A stretch of DNA of 64,000 bases from Paraflavitalea sp. CAU 1676 (GCF_029223285.1 NZ_JARHUJ010000011.1:1-64000); one strand, 5' to 3'. Positions 54,753 through 64,000 are shown, counted from the first letter of the stretch. Numbers and translations: made by a program. The notes: generated by a model from the sequence alone, not told the origin.

Positions 54753-55784
54753 ATGAAAAAGCCCCCGATCTATCAACACCTGTATATCGACTACCACTCT
54801 GCCACTCCGAAGTACCTTCAACTGGCCAATTCCATTGTTAAGGCCATCGCAGACGGCAAGATTGTGAAAGACGAAATACTTCCCTCGATCAATGAACTGA
54901 GCTTCGAATTTGAGATCTCGCGCGATACTGCCGAAAAGGGCTATAAGCACCTGAAGAAGATTGGCGTACTGGGTTCGGTGCCTGGCAAAGGCTTTTTCGT
55001 GAAGACAACGGAGGTGAACCATCAGCTTAAGATCTTTCTGTTGTTCAATAAGCTGAGTCCGCACAAAAAGATCGTGTACGATGCATTCGTAGCGGCGCTG
55101 GGGGAAATGGCAAGCGTTGATTTTTATATTTACAACAATGACTTTGCCTTTTTCAAGAAACTGCTGGAGAACAAAAAGGACGACTATACGCACTATGTCA
55201 TCATACCTCACTTCATGGAAGGGGGCGATAATGCCCATGAGATCATCAATATTATAGATAAAAACAAACTGATCTTACTAGACAAACTTGTAGCGGGTGT
55301 AAATGGTGAATATGGTGCGGTATATGAGAATTTCGAGAAGGATATCTACAATGCGCTGGAACAGGCACTGCAGCAATTGAGCAAGTACGAAACCCTGAAG
55401 ATCATATTTCCTGCCTACACCTACTTTCCACAAGAAATATTGAAAGGTTTCTACCGGTTCTGCAACCAATACGCCTTTAATTACAAGGTAGTGCACGAGA
55501 TCGAAGACGAGCCGATCCAGGAAGGCGAAGTTTACATCAACCTGATGGAAAATGACCTTGTTACCCTCATCGAGCGAATTCTAGCGTCCAAGCTCAAAGT
55601 GGGCAAGCAGGTGGGCGTGATCTCGTATAACGAAACCCCGCTCAAAAAGATCATCTTAAATGGGATCACAACGATATCGAGCGATTTCCAGATGATGGGT
55701 GAAAAGGCTGCGCAGTTAATATTGGAGCGATCTACGGAACATGTAGCCATTCCTTTTTACCTGACATTGCGGGCTTCGCTGTAA
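54753..55784 (+). CDS. GntR-type regulator with periplasmic-binding-like sensor
   Basis: 343 aa from the ATG at 54753 (MKKPPIYQHLYIDYHSATPK); the frame before it is not protein-like. Residues about 12-85 form a GntR winged helix: YLQLANSIVKAIADGKIVKDEILPS, INELSFEFEISRDTAEKGYKHL, VPGKGFFVK. The rest (about 90-343) resembles a LacI/ribose-binding-protein fold, ending ITTISSDFQMMGEKAAQLILERS. Such regulators occur next to Bacteroidota rhamnose operons and are thought to respond to the pathway. It is divergent from rhaT, so it very likely controls that operon; activator or repressor cannot be told. Confidence 0.9.
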   Translation: MKKPPIYQHLYIDYHSATPKYLQLANSIVKAIADGKIVKDEILPSINELSFEFEISRDTAEKGYKHLKKIGVLGSVPGKGFFVKTTEVNHQLKIFLLFNKLSPHKKIVYDAFVAALGEMASVDFYIYNNDFAFFKKLLENKKDDYTHYVIIPHFMEGGDNAHEIINIIDKNKLILLDKLVAGVNGEYGAVYENFEKDIYNALEQALQQLSKYETLKIIFPAYTYFPQEILKGFYRFCNQYAFNYKVVHEIEDEPIQEGEVYINLMENDLVTLIERILASKLKVGKQVGVISYNETPLKKIILNGITTISSDFQMMGEKAAQLILERSTEHVAIPFYLTLRASL

Positions 55785-55807
55785 ACCATTATTATCATCT
55801 CCCGATC

Positions 55808-57022
55808 TTAAGATACCATCTGTAAACTCTTTGTTTTGCGGTGCATGGGCAGTTCGTCGAAATGCTCCATGATCAGCGATGCCGCACCGAGGCGTTCGGC
55901 GTTGAACCCAAGGGGGGATATCTTTATCTCGATGTTTTCGGCAATCTTGGGAATGCAGTGTTCATTAAGGGCCTGTTGAACCGGCGCCAGCCATAGGCGT
56001 CCTGCGATAGCACCGCGTCCGCTCAGCACGATGAGGCCCGGATTCAGAATATGTATGAGGATGGCAATCCCCCGCCCGATGTGATAGGCAGCGTCCGAGA
56101 TCAACTCGATGGCATATTTATCTCCATTGGCTGCGGCATCCATGATGATGCGACTCGATTCCTCCAGGCGTTCTGTGCTCAATCCTTTCATGGTAGAGAT
56201 GCGTCCCTGCTGAAGGCCCTCGATCGCTTTACCGGTAATTACCTGCAGAGAGGTTTCGGTTTCCAGGCAGCCTGTTTTACCGCAGTTACATATTTTATTG
56301 TTGGTGAACAGTGGGATGTGACTGAATTCGCCGGCAAAGCCATTTTCACCCCGAAACAAGCTACCGTCGAGTATCATGCCCAACCCTATGCCCCAGCCGA
56401 TGTTGACCACCATCGCATTTTGACGCTGGCGGGCAATGCCCAGCTTCCATTCGGCGAGCGCGATCAAACTGGAGTCGTTATCGATCATAACCGGCAGCCC
56501 TGTCACGCCTTCTACATAATTAATGATGTTGCTGCCATTACCGTTGAAAAAGGAATAGTTGACGCCCTTCAGTCCGTCAACAAAACCCGGCATACCGATG
56601 CCGATGCCGGCAATCTTTTCTTTGGGTATACCTTCTTTCTGAATATATAAAACAAGGTGTTGAGCAAGTTCTTTGATGGCCTGCGGATTGGTGAGCAGAT
56701 TGAGTTCTACCCTTTCGATATTCCCTACCACCTGGTTGGCCATGTCGAGAATAGATATATGGGTAATGAACTGGTCCATGGCCACCGACACCACATACAT
56801 GAAATCAGCCTTCATCGAATAGACCTGTGGCCGTCGACCCCCGGTCGAGGTAGCCAGTCCCGATTCGACAATGACCCCTTCCTCGAGCAAATCGTTCAAC
56901 GCCCGGGCGGTATGGGGAAGGCTTTTGTCGGTCAGGACGCTCAACTCGGCGCATGACAGCTTACCGCTAAAGTATAAATGCTTTATGAGTGACTTCCTGT
57001 ATAGGGACTGCTTTTCGGACAC
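55808..57022 (-). CDS. ROK-family transcriptional regulator (first of a divergent pair)
   Basis: 404 aa with a GTG start at 57022; alignment with its neighbour (MPDKQTINRKRVIKHLYF) supports this start. Residues about 5-65 are a winged HTH (LIKHLYFSGKLSCAELSVL, ALNDLLEEGVIVESG, STGGRRP). The ROK domain follows: IAGIGIGMPGFVD, DNDSSLIALAEWKLGIARQ, GWGIGLGMIL, GFAGEFSHIP and the zinc motif CNCGKTGCLET. The ATP-binding DxGxT loop is replaced by SVAMDQF, so this is a sugar-sensing regulator rather than a kinase. A palindrome lies just upstream of the start (57024-57039). It is convergent with the GntR-type gene. Confidence 0.92.
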   Translation of the reverse strand: MSEKQSLYRKSLIKHLYFSGKLSCAELSVLTDKSLPHTARALNDLLEEGVIVESGLATSTGGRRPQVYSMKADFMYVVSVAMDQFITHISILDMANQVVGNIERVELNLLTNPQAIKELAQHLVLYIQKEGIPKEKIAGIGIGMPGFVDGLKGVNYSFFNGNGSNIINYVEGVTGLPVMIDNDSSLIALAEWKLGIARQRQNAMVVNIGWGIGLGMILDGSLFRGENGFAGEFSHIPLFTNNKICNCGKTGCLETETSLQVITGKAIEGLQQGRISTMKGLSTERLEESSRIIMDAAANGDKYAIELISDAAYHIGRGIAILIHILNPGLIVLSGRGAIAGRLWLAPVQQALNEHCIPKIAENIEIKISPLGFNAERLGAASLIMEHFDELPMHRKTKSLQMVS

Positions 57023-57023
57023 T

Positions 57024-57039
57024 TATTAAAAATTTAATA
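57024..57039. promoter_or_regulatory. Candidate ROK operator
   Basis: A perfect palindrome with arms TATTAAA and TTTAATA and a 2-bp centre. It overlaps the translation start region of the GTG-started ROK gene, where bound protein would block expression (autorepression). Confidence 0.45.
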
Positions 57040-57312
57040 GAATTATAGGAGTATTTCCATCCTGGCAAGCAAGTTCTGTATGCAAGGTAACAACTAACGG
57101 CATTCAACGCACGAGTGCTTTGACGATTTAGCAAGCATTTTCCCGTTTAGCGGCAATTATTTTAATACAAGGTTAATGTAACATCCTCTCCGGCTGTATT
57201 TCGGGCTCAAATCTTCCTTATAGGCACTTCCCAGGTGCTTTTGTAGCCTAAAACTTCAGGAAAAGTTTCTTTATTACTCATTGACTTTTAATCTTTTCTT
57301 ATACACTTCTAC

Positions 57313-57331
57313 AAGAATTTTAACAATTCTT
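57313..57331. promoter_or_regulatory. Second candidate ROK operator
   Basis: A perfect inverted repeat AAGAATT / AATTCTT with a 5-bp centre TTAAC, in the middle of the divergent region upstream of the + strand ROK gene. Its sequence differs from the 57024 palindrome, so the two sites may be read by different proteins. Confidence 0.45.
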
Positions 57332-57414
57332 TTCATGTTCTGGCATATTTTTAAAAAGTATTACTAACTTAATGTAAAATTTACAAAAGTTACTTAGCCA
57401 AAACTGCTGCTGCC

Positions 57415-58629
57415 ATGCCCGATAAACAGACCATCAACAGGAAGCGTGTGATCAAGCACCTCTATTTTGAAAGGTCGCTGTCCTGCGCCGACCTGAGCGT
57501 GCTGACCAAGCGAAGCGTACCCCTCACAACGCGGGTGTTAAACTACCTGATCGAGGAAGGTTGCGTGGTGGAGACCGGGCTGGCTACGTCGACAGGAGGC
57601 CGCAGGCCCCAGATGTACTCCCTGCGAAGCGACCTGATGTATGTGGTATCGGTGGCCATGGACCAGCTGGTGACCCGCATTGCCATGATGGACATGCACA
57701 ACCACTATGCACTGGGGCCAGAGCAGGTATCCCTGAAACTGACCAACAACCCCCAAGGCCTGGAAGAATTGAGCGAAGTGATCGACACATTTATCAGGCA
57801 ATCGGGCATTCCGAGAAACAGGATTGCCGGGGTTGGCATTGGTATGCCAGGCTTTGTGGATGTTCGTAAGGGCATCAACCATTCTTTCCTCTTCGCCCGG
57901 GAAGGCAATATTGTAAGTTTTCTGGAAACTCAACTGGGTGTGCCTGTGCACATCGACAATGACTCCAGTTTGATAGCCCTGGCCGAGCTGAGGCTGGGAG
58001 TTGCGCGCCGCCACCAGAATGCCATGGTGATCAATATCAGCTGGGGTGTAGGCCTGGGACTGGTCCTTAAAGGAGAACTGTTCCGCGGCAACAATGGTTT
58101 TGCGGGAGAGTTTAGCCATATCCCGGTATTCACCAACAATAAGATGTGCAGTTGCGGCAAAAGCGGCTGCCTGGAAACAGAGGCTTCGTTGCTGACGCTC
58201 ACAGAAAAGGCGGTGAAAGGCTTACAACAGGGCAAGATCTCCCTGCTCAAACACTTGCCCCTGGAAGAAAATGGCGCCACCATTCAATCGATCATAGATG
58301 CTGCGGTGCGCGGCGACAAGTTTGCGCTGGGCCTTTTTGCAGAAGCAGGCTATAATATAGGCAGGGGCATTGCCATCCTCATTCATTTGCTCAATCCGGA
58401 ACTGGTAGTCCTGAGTGGCCGCGGCGCAGCCGCCGGCAAGGTTTGGCTCCCCCCCATCCAACAGGCGATCAATGAACATTGTATACCCAAGATTGCCGAA
58501 AACACAGAAGTAGTTATATCCAAGCTATGCCTGGAAGCTGGCTTAACCGGTGCTGCTGCATTGGTGATGGATCATTACGATAGGAGCACCCACGATCATT
58601 TAATTGACAAACAGGAGAAAGTAGCTTGA
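57415..58629 (+). CDS. ROK-family transcriptional regulator (second of a divergent pair)
   Basis: 404 aa, ATG at 57415. It is a clear paralogue of the 55808-57022 protein and has exactly the same length; in a 50-residue block near the C-terminus (RGIAILIHLLNPEL onward) 39 positions agree. The HTH (about 5-65), the ROK domain, DNDSSLIALAELRLGVARR, the sequence GFAGEFSHIP and the zinc motif CSCGKSGCLET are intact; the ATP DxGxT loop is absent (SVAMDQL). It reads toward the SusC/SusD pair 104 bp downstream and may regulate it, or be co-transcribed with it. The inducer sugar is unknown. Confidence 0.92.
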   Translation: MPDKQTINRKRVIKHLYFERSLSCADLSVLTKRSVPLTTRVLNYLIEEGCVVETGLATSTGGRRPQMYSLRSDLMYVVSVAMDQLVTRIAMMDMHNHYALGPEQVSLKLTNNPQGLEELSEVIDTFIRQSGIPRNRIAGVGIGMPGFVDVRKGINHSFLFAREGNIVSFLETQLGVPVHIDNDSSLIALAELRLGVARRHQNAMVINISWGVGLGLVLKGELFRGNNGFAGEFSHIPVFTNNKMCSCGKSGCLETEASLLTLTEKAVKGLQQGKISLLKHLPLEENGATIQSIIDAAVRGDKFALGLFAEAGYNIGRGIAILIHLLNPELVVLSGRGAAAGKVWLPPIQQAINEHCIPKIAENTEVVISKLCLEAGLTGAAALVMDHYDRSTHDHLIDKQEKVA

Positions 58630-58732
58630 GTACAGTACCGTTATACCTCATCCTAATTGAATACATCCTACCCAAGAGAGCCTAATTATAATCCAAAGTA
58701 ACAATCATTATTTAACATCCAAAACAACTACG

Positions 58733-61700
58733 ATGAGAATGCAACTCAGCAAATCGTTTGTTATGCTCTGCATGCTCCTGGTGAGTACAGTAATGTATGC
58801 GCAGGAAAAAAAGACCGTGACCGGTGTAGTGCAGGACAGCAAAGGGGGTGCGCTACCGAACGCAGCCATTAAAGAAAAAGGAACCAGCAACACCGTCATG
58901 ACGAATGAACGGGGACAATTCACGATCCGCATCAGCCCCAGCGCCACCTTACAGGTGAGCTACGTGGGTTTCACGCTCGCAGAAATTGCGACGGGCAGTG
59001 CAAGCAGCTACACCATTACCATGCAGGAAAAAAATGGCGAAATGCAGGAAGTGGTGGTAACGTCTTTAGGTTTATCCAAACAACAAAAATCATTAGGATA
59101 TGCTGTGGCGACTGTAAATGCGGAACAGCTTACGCAGGCAGGTTCGCCCAACTTTGCTTCTGCTTTGTACGGCAAGGCACCTGGTGTAAGGATTGGTACC
59201 ACCCCTGGTGGCGCTACCAGTGCTGTGAATATCAGCATTCGCGGTATCAACTCCATTACGGGTAAAAACCAGCCCCTGATCGTACTGGATGGTATTCCCA
59301 TCCGTGACGGTGAGGCTAACAACGGTAACTACTGGGGCGACCAGCGCCTGCGCGGTAATGGTTTGCTGGACATCAATCCGGAGGATATCGAAAACGTAAC
59401 TATTCTTAAAGGCGCTTCTGCCGCTGCCCTCTATGGTTCTGAGGCAGTGAATGGTGTAGTATTGATCACCACCAAGAGCGGTAAGGGCAAAAAAGGCTTC
59501 AGCGTAGATATCGCTGCCAATTACAGCCATGACGAAGTAGCTTACCTGCCAAGGTATCAGAATGTACGCGGCCCGGGTGCCCCCAAGCACGTGAGCAACG
59601 GCGGACAGGATGATGAAGGTTTCATTTACCAGGATCTGGATGGTGACGGTGTTAAAGAAACCAGGGGTGTAGGCGGTTTTACAATCAACTTCGGACCCCG
59701 CTTTGATGGCAAACCTACTGTTGCCTGGGATGGCATCGTTAGGCCCTATGAGGCACAAAAGGATAATTACAAAGGTTTATACAGAGGCGCCAACAACTCC
59801 AGCGTAAGCGTTTCCATGACCCAGGGTTCTGAAAATGCGAACATCCGTTTCTCCCTTACCCGTCAGGACAACCAGGGTGTGAGCCTCGGCGCTGCGAACA
59901 GCAAGAATATAGCGAACCTCAACAGCTCGTTCCGCATCAGCAAGAAACTGACCACCGATGTAATGGTCAACTATATTAACCAGCATACCAAGAACCGTCC
60001 CTACTCTATCGACCGGATGATCAACAACTTTACCGGTATGATGGGCAGGTTCGAAAATGCTGATATGTACCTGGCAAAATACAAAACCAGCCGCGGCTAT
60101 CGTTTTGTGACTGGTACCAACCAAAGCCTTACGCCCTCAGAAAACATCACGCTGCCAGGCTTTAAGGGTGATATTGCCGATTACGTATGGCGCGTGAAGG
60201 AATACAATGAAGACGAGTGGAGCAACCGTGTTATCGGTAGCATTACCACCAACTACCAGATCCTGAACAACCTGAAACTGCGCGGACGCTTGGCTACCGA
60301 TTTCACTTCTGAAAGAGGTGAAAGCAAGAACTCTACAGAGATCCCGCTGGTATTTGGTAACTCTGGCTACTTCGCCAATCGTACTTACCAAAGCACCATC
60401 GTGTATGGCGACGCCTTGCTGACCTATACACAAAACATTACGCCCGATCTCGAATTGAACGTAATGGGTGGTTATACAGCTACTGAAACCAAGAACATCG
60501 CCGTTCAGCGCGAAACCAATGGTGGCTTGAGCGTTGAGAACTGGTTCGACATGAAGGCATCTGTCAATACAGCCGGCGCTTCAGACCAATTCAATTACCG
60601 TAACAGACTGGTACGTGACGCGTTCATCGGAACCATCAACGGTAATTATAAGGACTGGCTGTACCTGGAAGGAACGTTCCGCCGCGAACGTATTTCGACC
60701 ATGCACCCGGACAACAATACCAACAACTACTATTCCGTTAACTCTGGCTTTGTTTTCTCTGATGCGTTCCAGCTTCCTTCTTTCATCAATTACGGTAAGT
60801 TCCGTGCATCATGGGGTATCGTAGGTAACTACCCTGATATCTATGCAGCCAATATCGCCTATTCACAAAATACATTGGGCGTACAACAATCAGGCGGCCA
60901 ATCGGTGCTGTATACCACACTCCCCAACTCTTTCGGCAATGACGCCATCCGTCCGGAAGAAAAACATGAAATAGAGTTTGGTCTGGAAATGAAATTCCTG
61001 GGCAAACGCTTAGGCATCGATGTGTCTTATTACAATGGACAGATCCGTGACCAGATCCTGCCAATCACCATTCCCGGCAGCACTGGCGCCACTTCCATCT
61101 TAACTAATGTTGGCACCTTGCGCAACAAGGGTCTCGAAATCGGTCTGACTGGTTTGCCTGTTAAAACCAGGAACTTCACCTGGGAGGCCAATATCAACTT
61201 CGCTTTCAACAAGAACACTGTTGAAAAACTTGCTGATGGTTCCGACCAACTGATTCATGCCGACTATGACGGAAATGCGGCCCAGTTGATCTCAAAGGTT
61301 GGTCAGCCAATGGGCGACTTCTATGTTCACCCTGTTGCCAAAACAGCCAAAGGTGATCCTATCATTGAGCCCAATGGATTGTACAAACTGGACGACAAAC
61401 TGGTGAAAGTTGGTAACGCTATGCCTAAAGTGGTAGGTGGCTTCTCCAACACTTTCACTTACAAAAATTTCTCACTCGACGTCTTAGCTGATTTCCGTTT
61501 TGGTGGTTATGTAATGCCAACCGGCGTTAACTGGATGATCAGCCGTGGATTGCTGGAAGAAAGCCTTAACTACATGGATAAGGAACACGGTGGTATGAGC
61601 TACTATGTAAATGGTCAGGGCAAAGGCGTGGCGACTACAGCCGCTGCCGGTCCTAACGGAGAAAAGGTTTTCAACGACGGTATGATGATGAGTGGTGTAC

Positions 61701-62065
61701 TTGCCAATGGCGATGCCAACAACAACGTTATTTCTCAGGCTTACTACTACTGGAATACCTATAACTGGGGTGGTCCTCAATACAGCTATTCCCGTTACGA
61801 ATTGTATGTAAAGAAGAATTCTTATATCAAGATGCGTGAATTGTCGCTGGCTTATAGCCTGCCAACCAGGATTGCTGACAAGATCGGTTTCAAGAAGATG
61901 CAGGTTTCTGTTTTCGGACGTAATCTCTTCTATGTTTACCGCACTTTGAAGGACCTGGATGCTGAGCAAACCGTTGCGGGTTCAAGATGGTTCCAGTCGC
62001 TCACCAATGCGGGCACGAACCCATCTACCAGGACATTCGGTGTGATGTTAAGGGCAGGTCTCTAA
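58733..62065 (+). CDS. SusC/RagA-family TonB-dependent transporter
   Basis: 1110 aa, ATG at 58733, signal peptide MRMQLSKSFVMLCMLLVSTVMYAQ. Regulatory-like domain about 28-98 (GVVQDSKGGALPNAAIKEKG), TonB-box-like MQEVVVTSLG (104-113), plug about 120-250 (ALYGKAPGVRIG, NISIRGINSI, LKGASAAALYGSEAVNGVVL), then the barrel. Its plug wording (APGV, LKGASAAALYGS) differs from the other three SusC proteins here, so it belongs to another SusC subgroup. It forms a pair with the SusD 36 bp downstream and follows a ROK regulator. There is no enzyme gene nearby in the window. Confidence 0.95.
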   Translation: MRMQLSKSFVMLCMLLVSTVMYAQEKKTVTGVVQDSKGGALPNAAIKEKGTSNTVMTNERGQFTIRISPSATLQVSYVGFTLAEIATGSASSYTITMQEKNGEMQEVVVTSLGLSKQQKSLGYAVATVNAEQLTQAGSPNFASALYGKAPGVRIGTTPGGATSAVNISIRGINSITGKNQPLIVLDGIPIRDGEANNGNYWGDQRLRGNGLLDINPEDIENVTILKGASAAALYGSEAVNGVVLITTKSGKGKKGFSVDIAANYSHDEVAYLPRYQNVRGPGAPKHVSNGGQDDEGFIYQDLDGDGVKETRGVGGFTINFGPRFDGKPTVAWDGIVRPYEAQKDNYKGLYRGANNSSVSVSMTQGSENANIRFSLTRQDNQGVSLGAANSKNIANLNSSFRISKKLTTDVMVNYINQHTKNRPYSIDRMINNFTGMMGRFENADMYLAKYKTSRGYRFVTGTNQSLTPSENITLPGFKGDIADYVWRVKEYNEDEWSNRVIGSITTNYQILNNLKLRGRLATDFTSERGESKNSTEIPLVFGNSGYFANRTYQSTIVYGDALLTYTQNITPDLELNVMGGYTATETKNIAVQRETNGGLSVENWFDMKASVNTAGASDQFNYRNRLVRDAFIGTINGNYKDWLYLEGTFRRERISTMHPDNNTNNYYSVNSGFVFSDAFQLPSFINYGKFRASWGIVGNYPDIYAANIAYSQNTLGVQQSGGQSVLYTTLPNSFGNDAIRPEEKHEIEFGLEMKFLGKRLGIDVSYYNGQIRDQILPITIPGSTGATSILTNVGTLRNKGLEIGLTGLPVKTRNFTWEANINFAFNKNTVEKLADGSDQLIHADYDGNAAQLISKVGQPMGDFYVHPVAKTAKGDPIIEPNGLYKLDDKLVKVGNAMPKVVGGFSNTFTYKNFSLDVLADFRFGGYVMPTGVNWMISRGLLEESLNYMDKEHGGMSYYVNGQGKGVATTAAAGPNGEKVFNDGMMMSGVLANGDANNNVISQAYYYWNTYNWGGPQYSYSRYELYVKKNSYIKMRELSLAYSLPTRIADKIGFKKMQVSVFGRNLFYVYRTLKDLDAEQTVAGSRWFQSLTNAGTNPSTRTFGVMLRAGL

Positions 62066-62101
62066 GTTCTAACTCCAGTAATTCATTTTAAAAATCATTA
62101 C

Positions 62102-63688
62102 ATGAAAAAGATATTTCTGATCTATACAGCTGCGGCGATGGGACTTGGCTTCAGCGCCTGTAGTAAGTCGGATTTTGCCGATAGCTATTCAGACCCTTCC
62201 AAAGTACAGGCTTCCACAGTCGATAAGCAGTATGCCGGTTTCGTATATTCTTACAACCGCTATAATTTACCCTCGTACTGGAACTACTTCGTTATCCTTC
62301 GCACTACGCTGCAGCATTTCACGCAGGCAGTGGGTTGGGAAAACGGCGATAACCAGTACGTACCAGGAGCAGCCAGTATTACCGACCGCTGGAACGACTA
62401 CTATTATACACTCGGGCAGTACCGTGAACTTGAGAACATTTACAATAAACTCACGGAAATTGAAAAGAAAGAGCTGCGGATCTATATGTTGACGGCAACG
62501 ATCTACCTGTACGACCAGACGCAGAAAAATGTAGACATGCACGGCGATATTCCCTGGGCAGATGCTGGCAAGATCAGCGCCAACCGCGGTAACTATGCCG
62601 GTGCATTGGCTGGTTACGATGGTGGTGCAGCTATCTACACCAAGATGCTCGATGACCTGAAGGCATTTGCTGATGAACTCAACACCATCACGATCAGGAC
62701 CGAGCTGGTAACCAAGTTCAACAACCAGGACCTGCTCAATAATGGCAACCTCACGCTTTGGAAAAGATATTGCAACTCGCTCCGCCTGCGCATGCTGACC
62801 AGGGTTTCGGGTGTTGCCAGTTTCCAAACAAGGGTCAATGCCGAGATCGCACAGATCATTGGAGATCCGGTTAAGTACCCCATCGTTGGTGCCAATACCG
62901 AGAATATCAAGTTCAATGTTTTCAACCTGAACACCGATATCAATTCCAAAGGTTTCAGGTCCGGTCTAGAAGATTGGAACGGTAACATTGCCGGCAAAGT
63001 GATGATCGATCACATGAAAACAAACGCCGATCCCCGTTTGCGCGCCATGTTCGAACCAGGCGCTACTGCTGCCGGTGTTTACAATGGCCTGGATCCTATG
63101 CTGAACAGGGGAACACAGAACACCCTGATCGCCGGTGGTACAATGGCTATCTATAACCGCTCTACGATCAGCCGCAATGAGTTCTTCCCCGGCATGATGA
63201 TGAATGCGGCAGAGGTTAGTTTTATGTTGGCGGAATACTATGTGAAAGCCAGCAACCTGGCTGCTGCCCAAACTGCCTACGAAACCGGCATCAAACAATC
63301 GGTCGAGTATTATTACTGGCTGAGGAGCCTGAGCAACGATAATACGGCCGGTGCATTGACACCCACCAATGCTACAGAGATCAACAATTATATCGGTAGT
63401 ACGGCTGTAAAATGGAGCACTGCTACTACCAATGCAGACAGGATCAAACTGATCGCGTTGCAAAAGTGGATCCACTACAGCGTTATTCAACCTAATGAAA
63501 ACTGGGCGGAAGTAAGAAGACTGGACGCCCCGGCATTAAGTTTTGAGACCGACAACTCGAATGCGCAAAAACAACCGCCTTCCCGTTGGGTTTATCCTGG
63601 CTCTGAGATCACTTATAATTCAGTGAACTACTCGAAAGTACAGGCCAATGATAAGTTAAGTACCAAGTTGTTTTGGGATATTCAATAA
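62102..63688 (+). CDS. SusD/RagB-family lipoprotein, SusD-like_2 type
   Basis: 528 aa; signal ends in GLGFSAC with Cys20. Its pattern (YAGFVYSYNRYNLPSYWNYF, WNDYYYTLGQYRELENIYNKL, LTATIYLYDQTQKNVDMHGDIPW, LWKRYCNSLRLRMLTRV, FMLAEYYVKASNLAAAQTAYETGIKQSVEYYYW) fits the branch of SusD proteins that lacks the classic N-terminal RAFYY helix and pairs with SusC proteins of the APGV type. The ligand is unknown. A strong terminator follows 27 bp after the stop. Confidence 0.93.
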   Translation: MKKIFLIYTAAAMGLGFSACSKSDFADSYSDPSKVQASTVDKQYAGFVYSYNRYNLPSYWNYFVILRTTLQHFTQAVGWENGDNQYVPGAASITDRWNDYYYTLGQYRELENIYNKLTEIEKKELRIYMLTATIYLYDQTQKNVDMHGDIPWADAGKISANRGNYAGALAGYDGGAAIYTKMLDDLKAFADELNTITIRTELVTKFNNQDLLNNGNLTLWKRYCNSLRLRMLTRVSGVASFQTRVNAEIAQIIGDPVKYPIVGANTENIKFNVFNLNTDINSKGFRSGLEDWNGNIAGKVMIDHMKTNADPRLRAMFEPGATAAGVYNGLDPMLNRGTQNTLIAGGTMAIYNRSTISRNEFFPGMMMNAAEVSFMLAEYYVKASNLAAAQTAYETGIKQSVEYYYWLRSLSNDNTAGALTPTNATEINNYIGSTAVKWSTATTNADRIKLIALQKWIHYSVIQPNENWAEVRRLDAPALSFETDNSNAQKQPPSRWVYPGSEITYNSVNYSKVQANDKLSTKLFWDIQ

Positions 63689-63714
63689 GTTAGGTTAGTG
63701 TTAATTTGGAGCTA

Positions 63715-63745
63715 AGGGGGACCATTTCTGGTCCCCCTCTTTTTT
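63715..63745 (+). terminator. Intrinsic terminator after the last SusD
   Basis: A perfect 10-bp stem AGGGGGACCA (63715-63724) / TGGTCCCCCT (63729-63738) with a TTTC loop, followed by CTTTTTTAT. It ends the 58733-63688 unit. Confidence 0.92.
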
Positions 63746-63759
63746 ATCAGGCAGGTATG

Positions 63760-64000
63760 TTATAAACGTTGAAAATTCCTTTCGCCATTACTCCCGGTCA
63801 TCAGGTAAGTGATTTGTTTACCCTCATTGGTCATGAAGGTCAGCTTTACTTTAAATGGCTTCTTATAATCGCCCGCACCGATCAGCATGAACTCCTTATT
63901 TGGTCTCACCGCGAACGGAAGGGTATCCTTAGACTTCCATGCCAATTCACCTTCCATTTTCTCAACACTGATGAGCTCGCCTGCCAGGCCTTCATTCTTT
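63760..64000 (-). CDS. 3' end of an unidentified gene (cut by the window edge)
   Basis: The frame is open to the right edge of the window; 80 C-terminal residues are visible (…ELISVEKMEGELAWKSKD … YLMTGSNGERNFQRL). The beta-strand-rich tail ending in a short NGERNFQRL strand resembles the C-terminal lipocalin-like extension of some secreted serine hydrolases (beta-lactamase superfamily), but this is only a guess. It is convergent with the SusD unit. Confidence 0.6.
   Translation of the reverse strand, partial: KNEGLAGELISVEKMEGELAWKSKDTLPFAVRPNKEFMLIGAGDYKKPFKVKLTFMTNEGKQITYLMTGSNGERNFQRL

Larger units (their letters stand above)
57023..57414. promoter_or_regulatory. AT-rich divergent region between the two ROK genes
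   Basis: 392 bp, clearly more AT-rich than its surroundings. Two palindromes stand out: TATTAAA-AA-TTTAATA at 57024-57039, next to the start of the - strand gene, and AAGAATT-TTAAC-AATTCTT at 57313-57331, about 85 bp before the + strand gene. AT-rich inverted repeats are typical of ROK (NagC/Mlc-like) operators. Promoters for both genes must lie here; I could not define them. Confidence 0.6.

Overview
The window looks like chromosomal DNA of a Bacteroidota species, most likely a member of the Chitinophagaceae. The evidence is four SusC/SusD outer-membrane pairs, lipoprotein signals ending in a Cys, fasciclin (FAS1) lipoproteins, a LytS/LytTR regulator pair with a beta-propeller sensor, and little sign of Shine-Dalgarno sites. 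The genus cannot be fixed by reading alone. The main theme is use of rhamnogalacturonan-I (RG-I, a rhamnose-rich pectin) and of the L-rhamnose it releases.

Layout. (1) 1-670 holds no convincing gene. 716-1753 is a two-gene + strand unit of uncharacterised proteins. (2) 1756-25991, all on the - strand, is a polysaccharide utilization locus. Transcription starts at SusC (25991) and passes through SusD, GH105, a CE12-type acetylesterase, GH106 rhamnosidase, a secreted NTF2-like protein, a GH43-like protein, GH2, a six-hairpin glycosidase-like protein, a DUF4450-type protein, a second GH43-like protein and GH28. A good intrinsic terminator separates SusC/SusD from the enzymes. (3) 25992-26618 is a divergent control region with repeated TCCTG-N5-TCCTG elements. 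(4) 26619-41868, + strand, is a seven-gene unit with no enzyme: FAS1 lipoprotein, SusC, SusD, two FAS1 lipoproteins with C-terminal beta-sandwiches, SusC, SusD. It ends in a strong terminator. (5) 42101-42844 (-) is a likely methanethiol S-methyltransferase. (6) 43165-47100 (+) is a propeller sensor kinase of the LytS type with its LytTR response regulator. (7) 47240-48076 (+) is an alpha/beta hydrolase that lacks its nucleophilic Ser. (8) 48183-54504 (-) is a compact L-rhamnose operon, rhaT-rhaEW-rhaM-rhaI-rhaB, divergent from a GntR-type regulator (54753-55784, +). (9) 55808-58629 holds two divergent paralogous ROK regulators, followed by another SusC/SusD pair (58733-63688), a terminator, and the 3' end of a - strand gene that runs out of the window.

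How the parts fit (inference). Secreted CE12, GH28, GH106, GH2 and GH43 enzymes would deacetylate, debranch and shorten RG-I. GH105 would remove unsaturated galacturonic acid left by a lyase that is not in this window. SusC/SusD systems import oligosaccharides. RhaT imports L-rhamnose across the inner membrane. RhaM, RhaI, RhaB and the aldolase-dehydrogenase fusion then convert it to DHAP and lactate. The GntR regulator probably controls the rhamnose operon. The sensor/LytTR pair and the ROK proteins are candidates for controlling the SusC/D loci.
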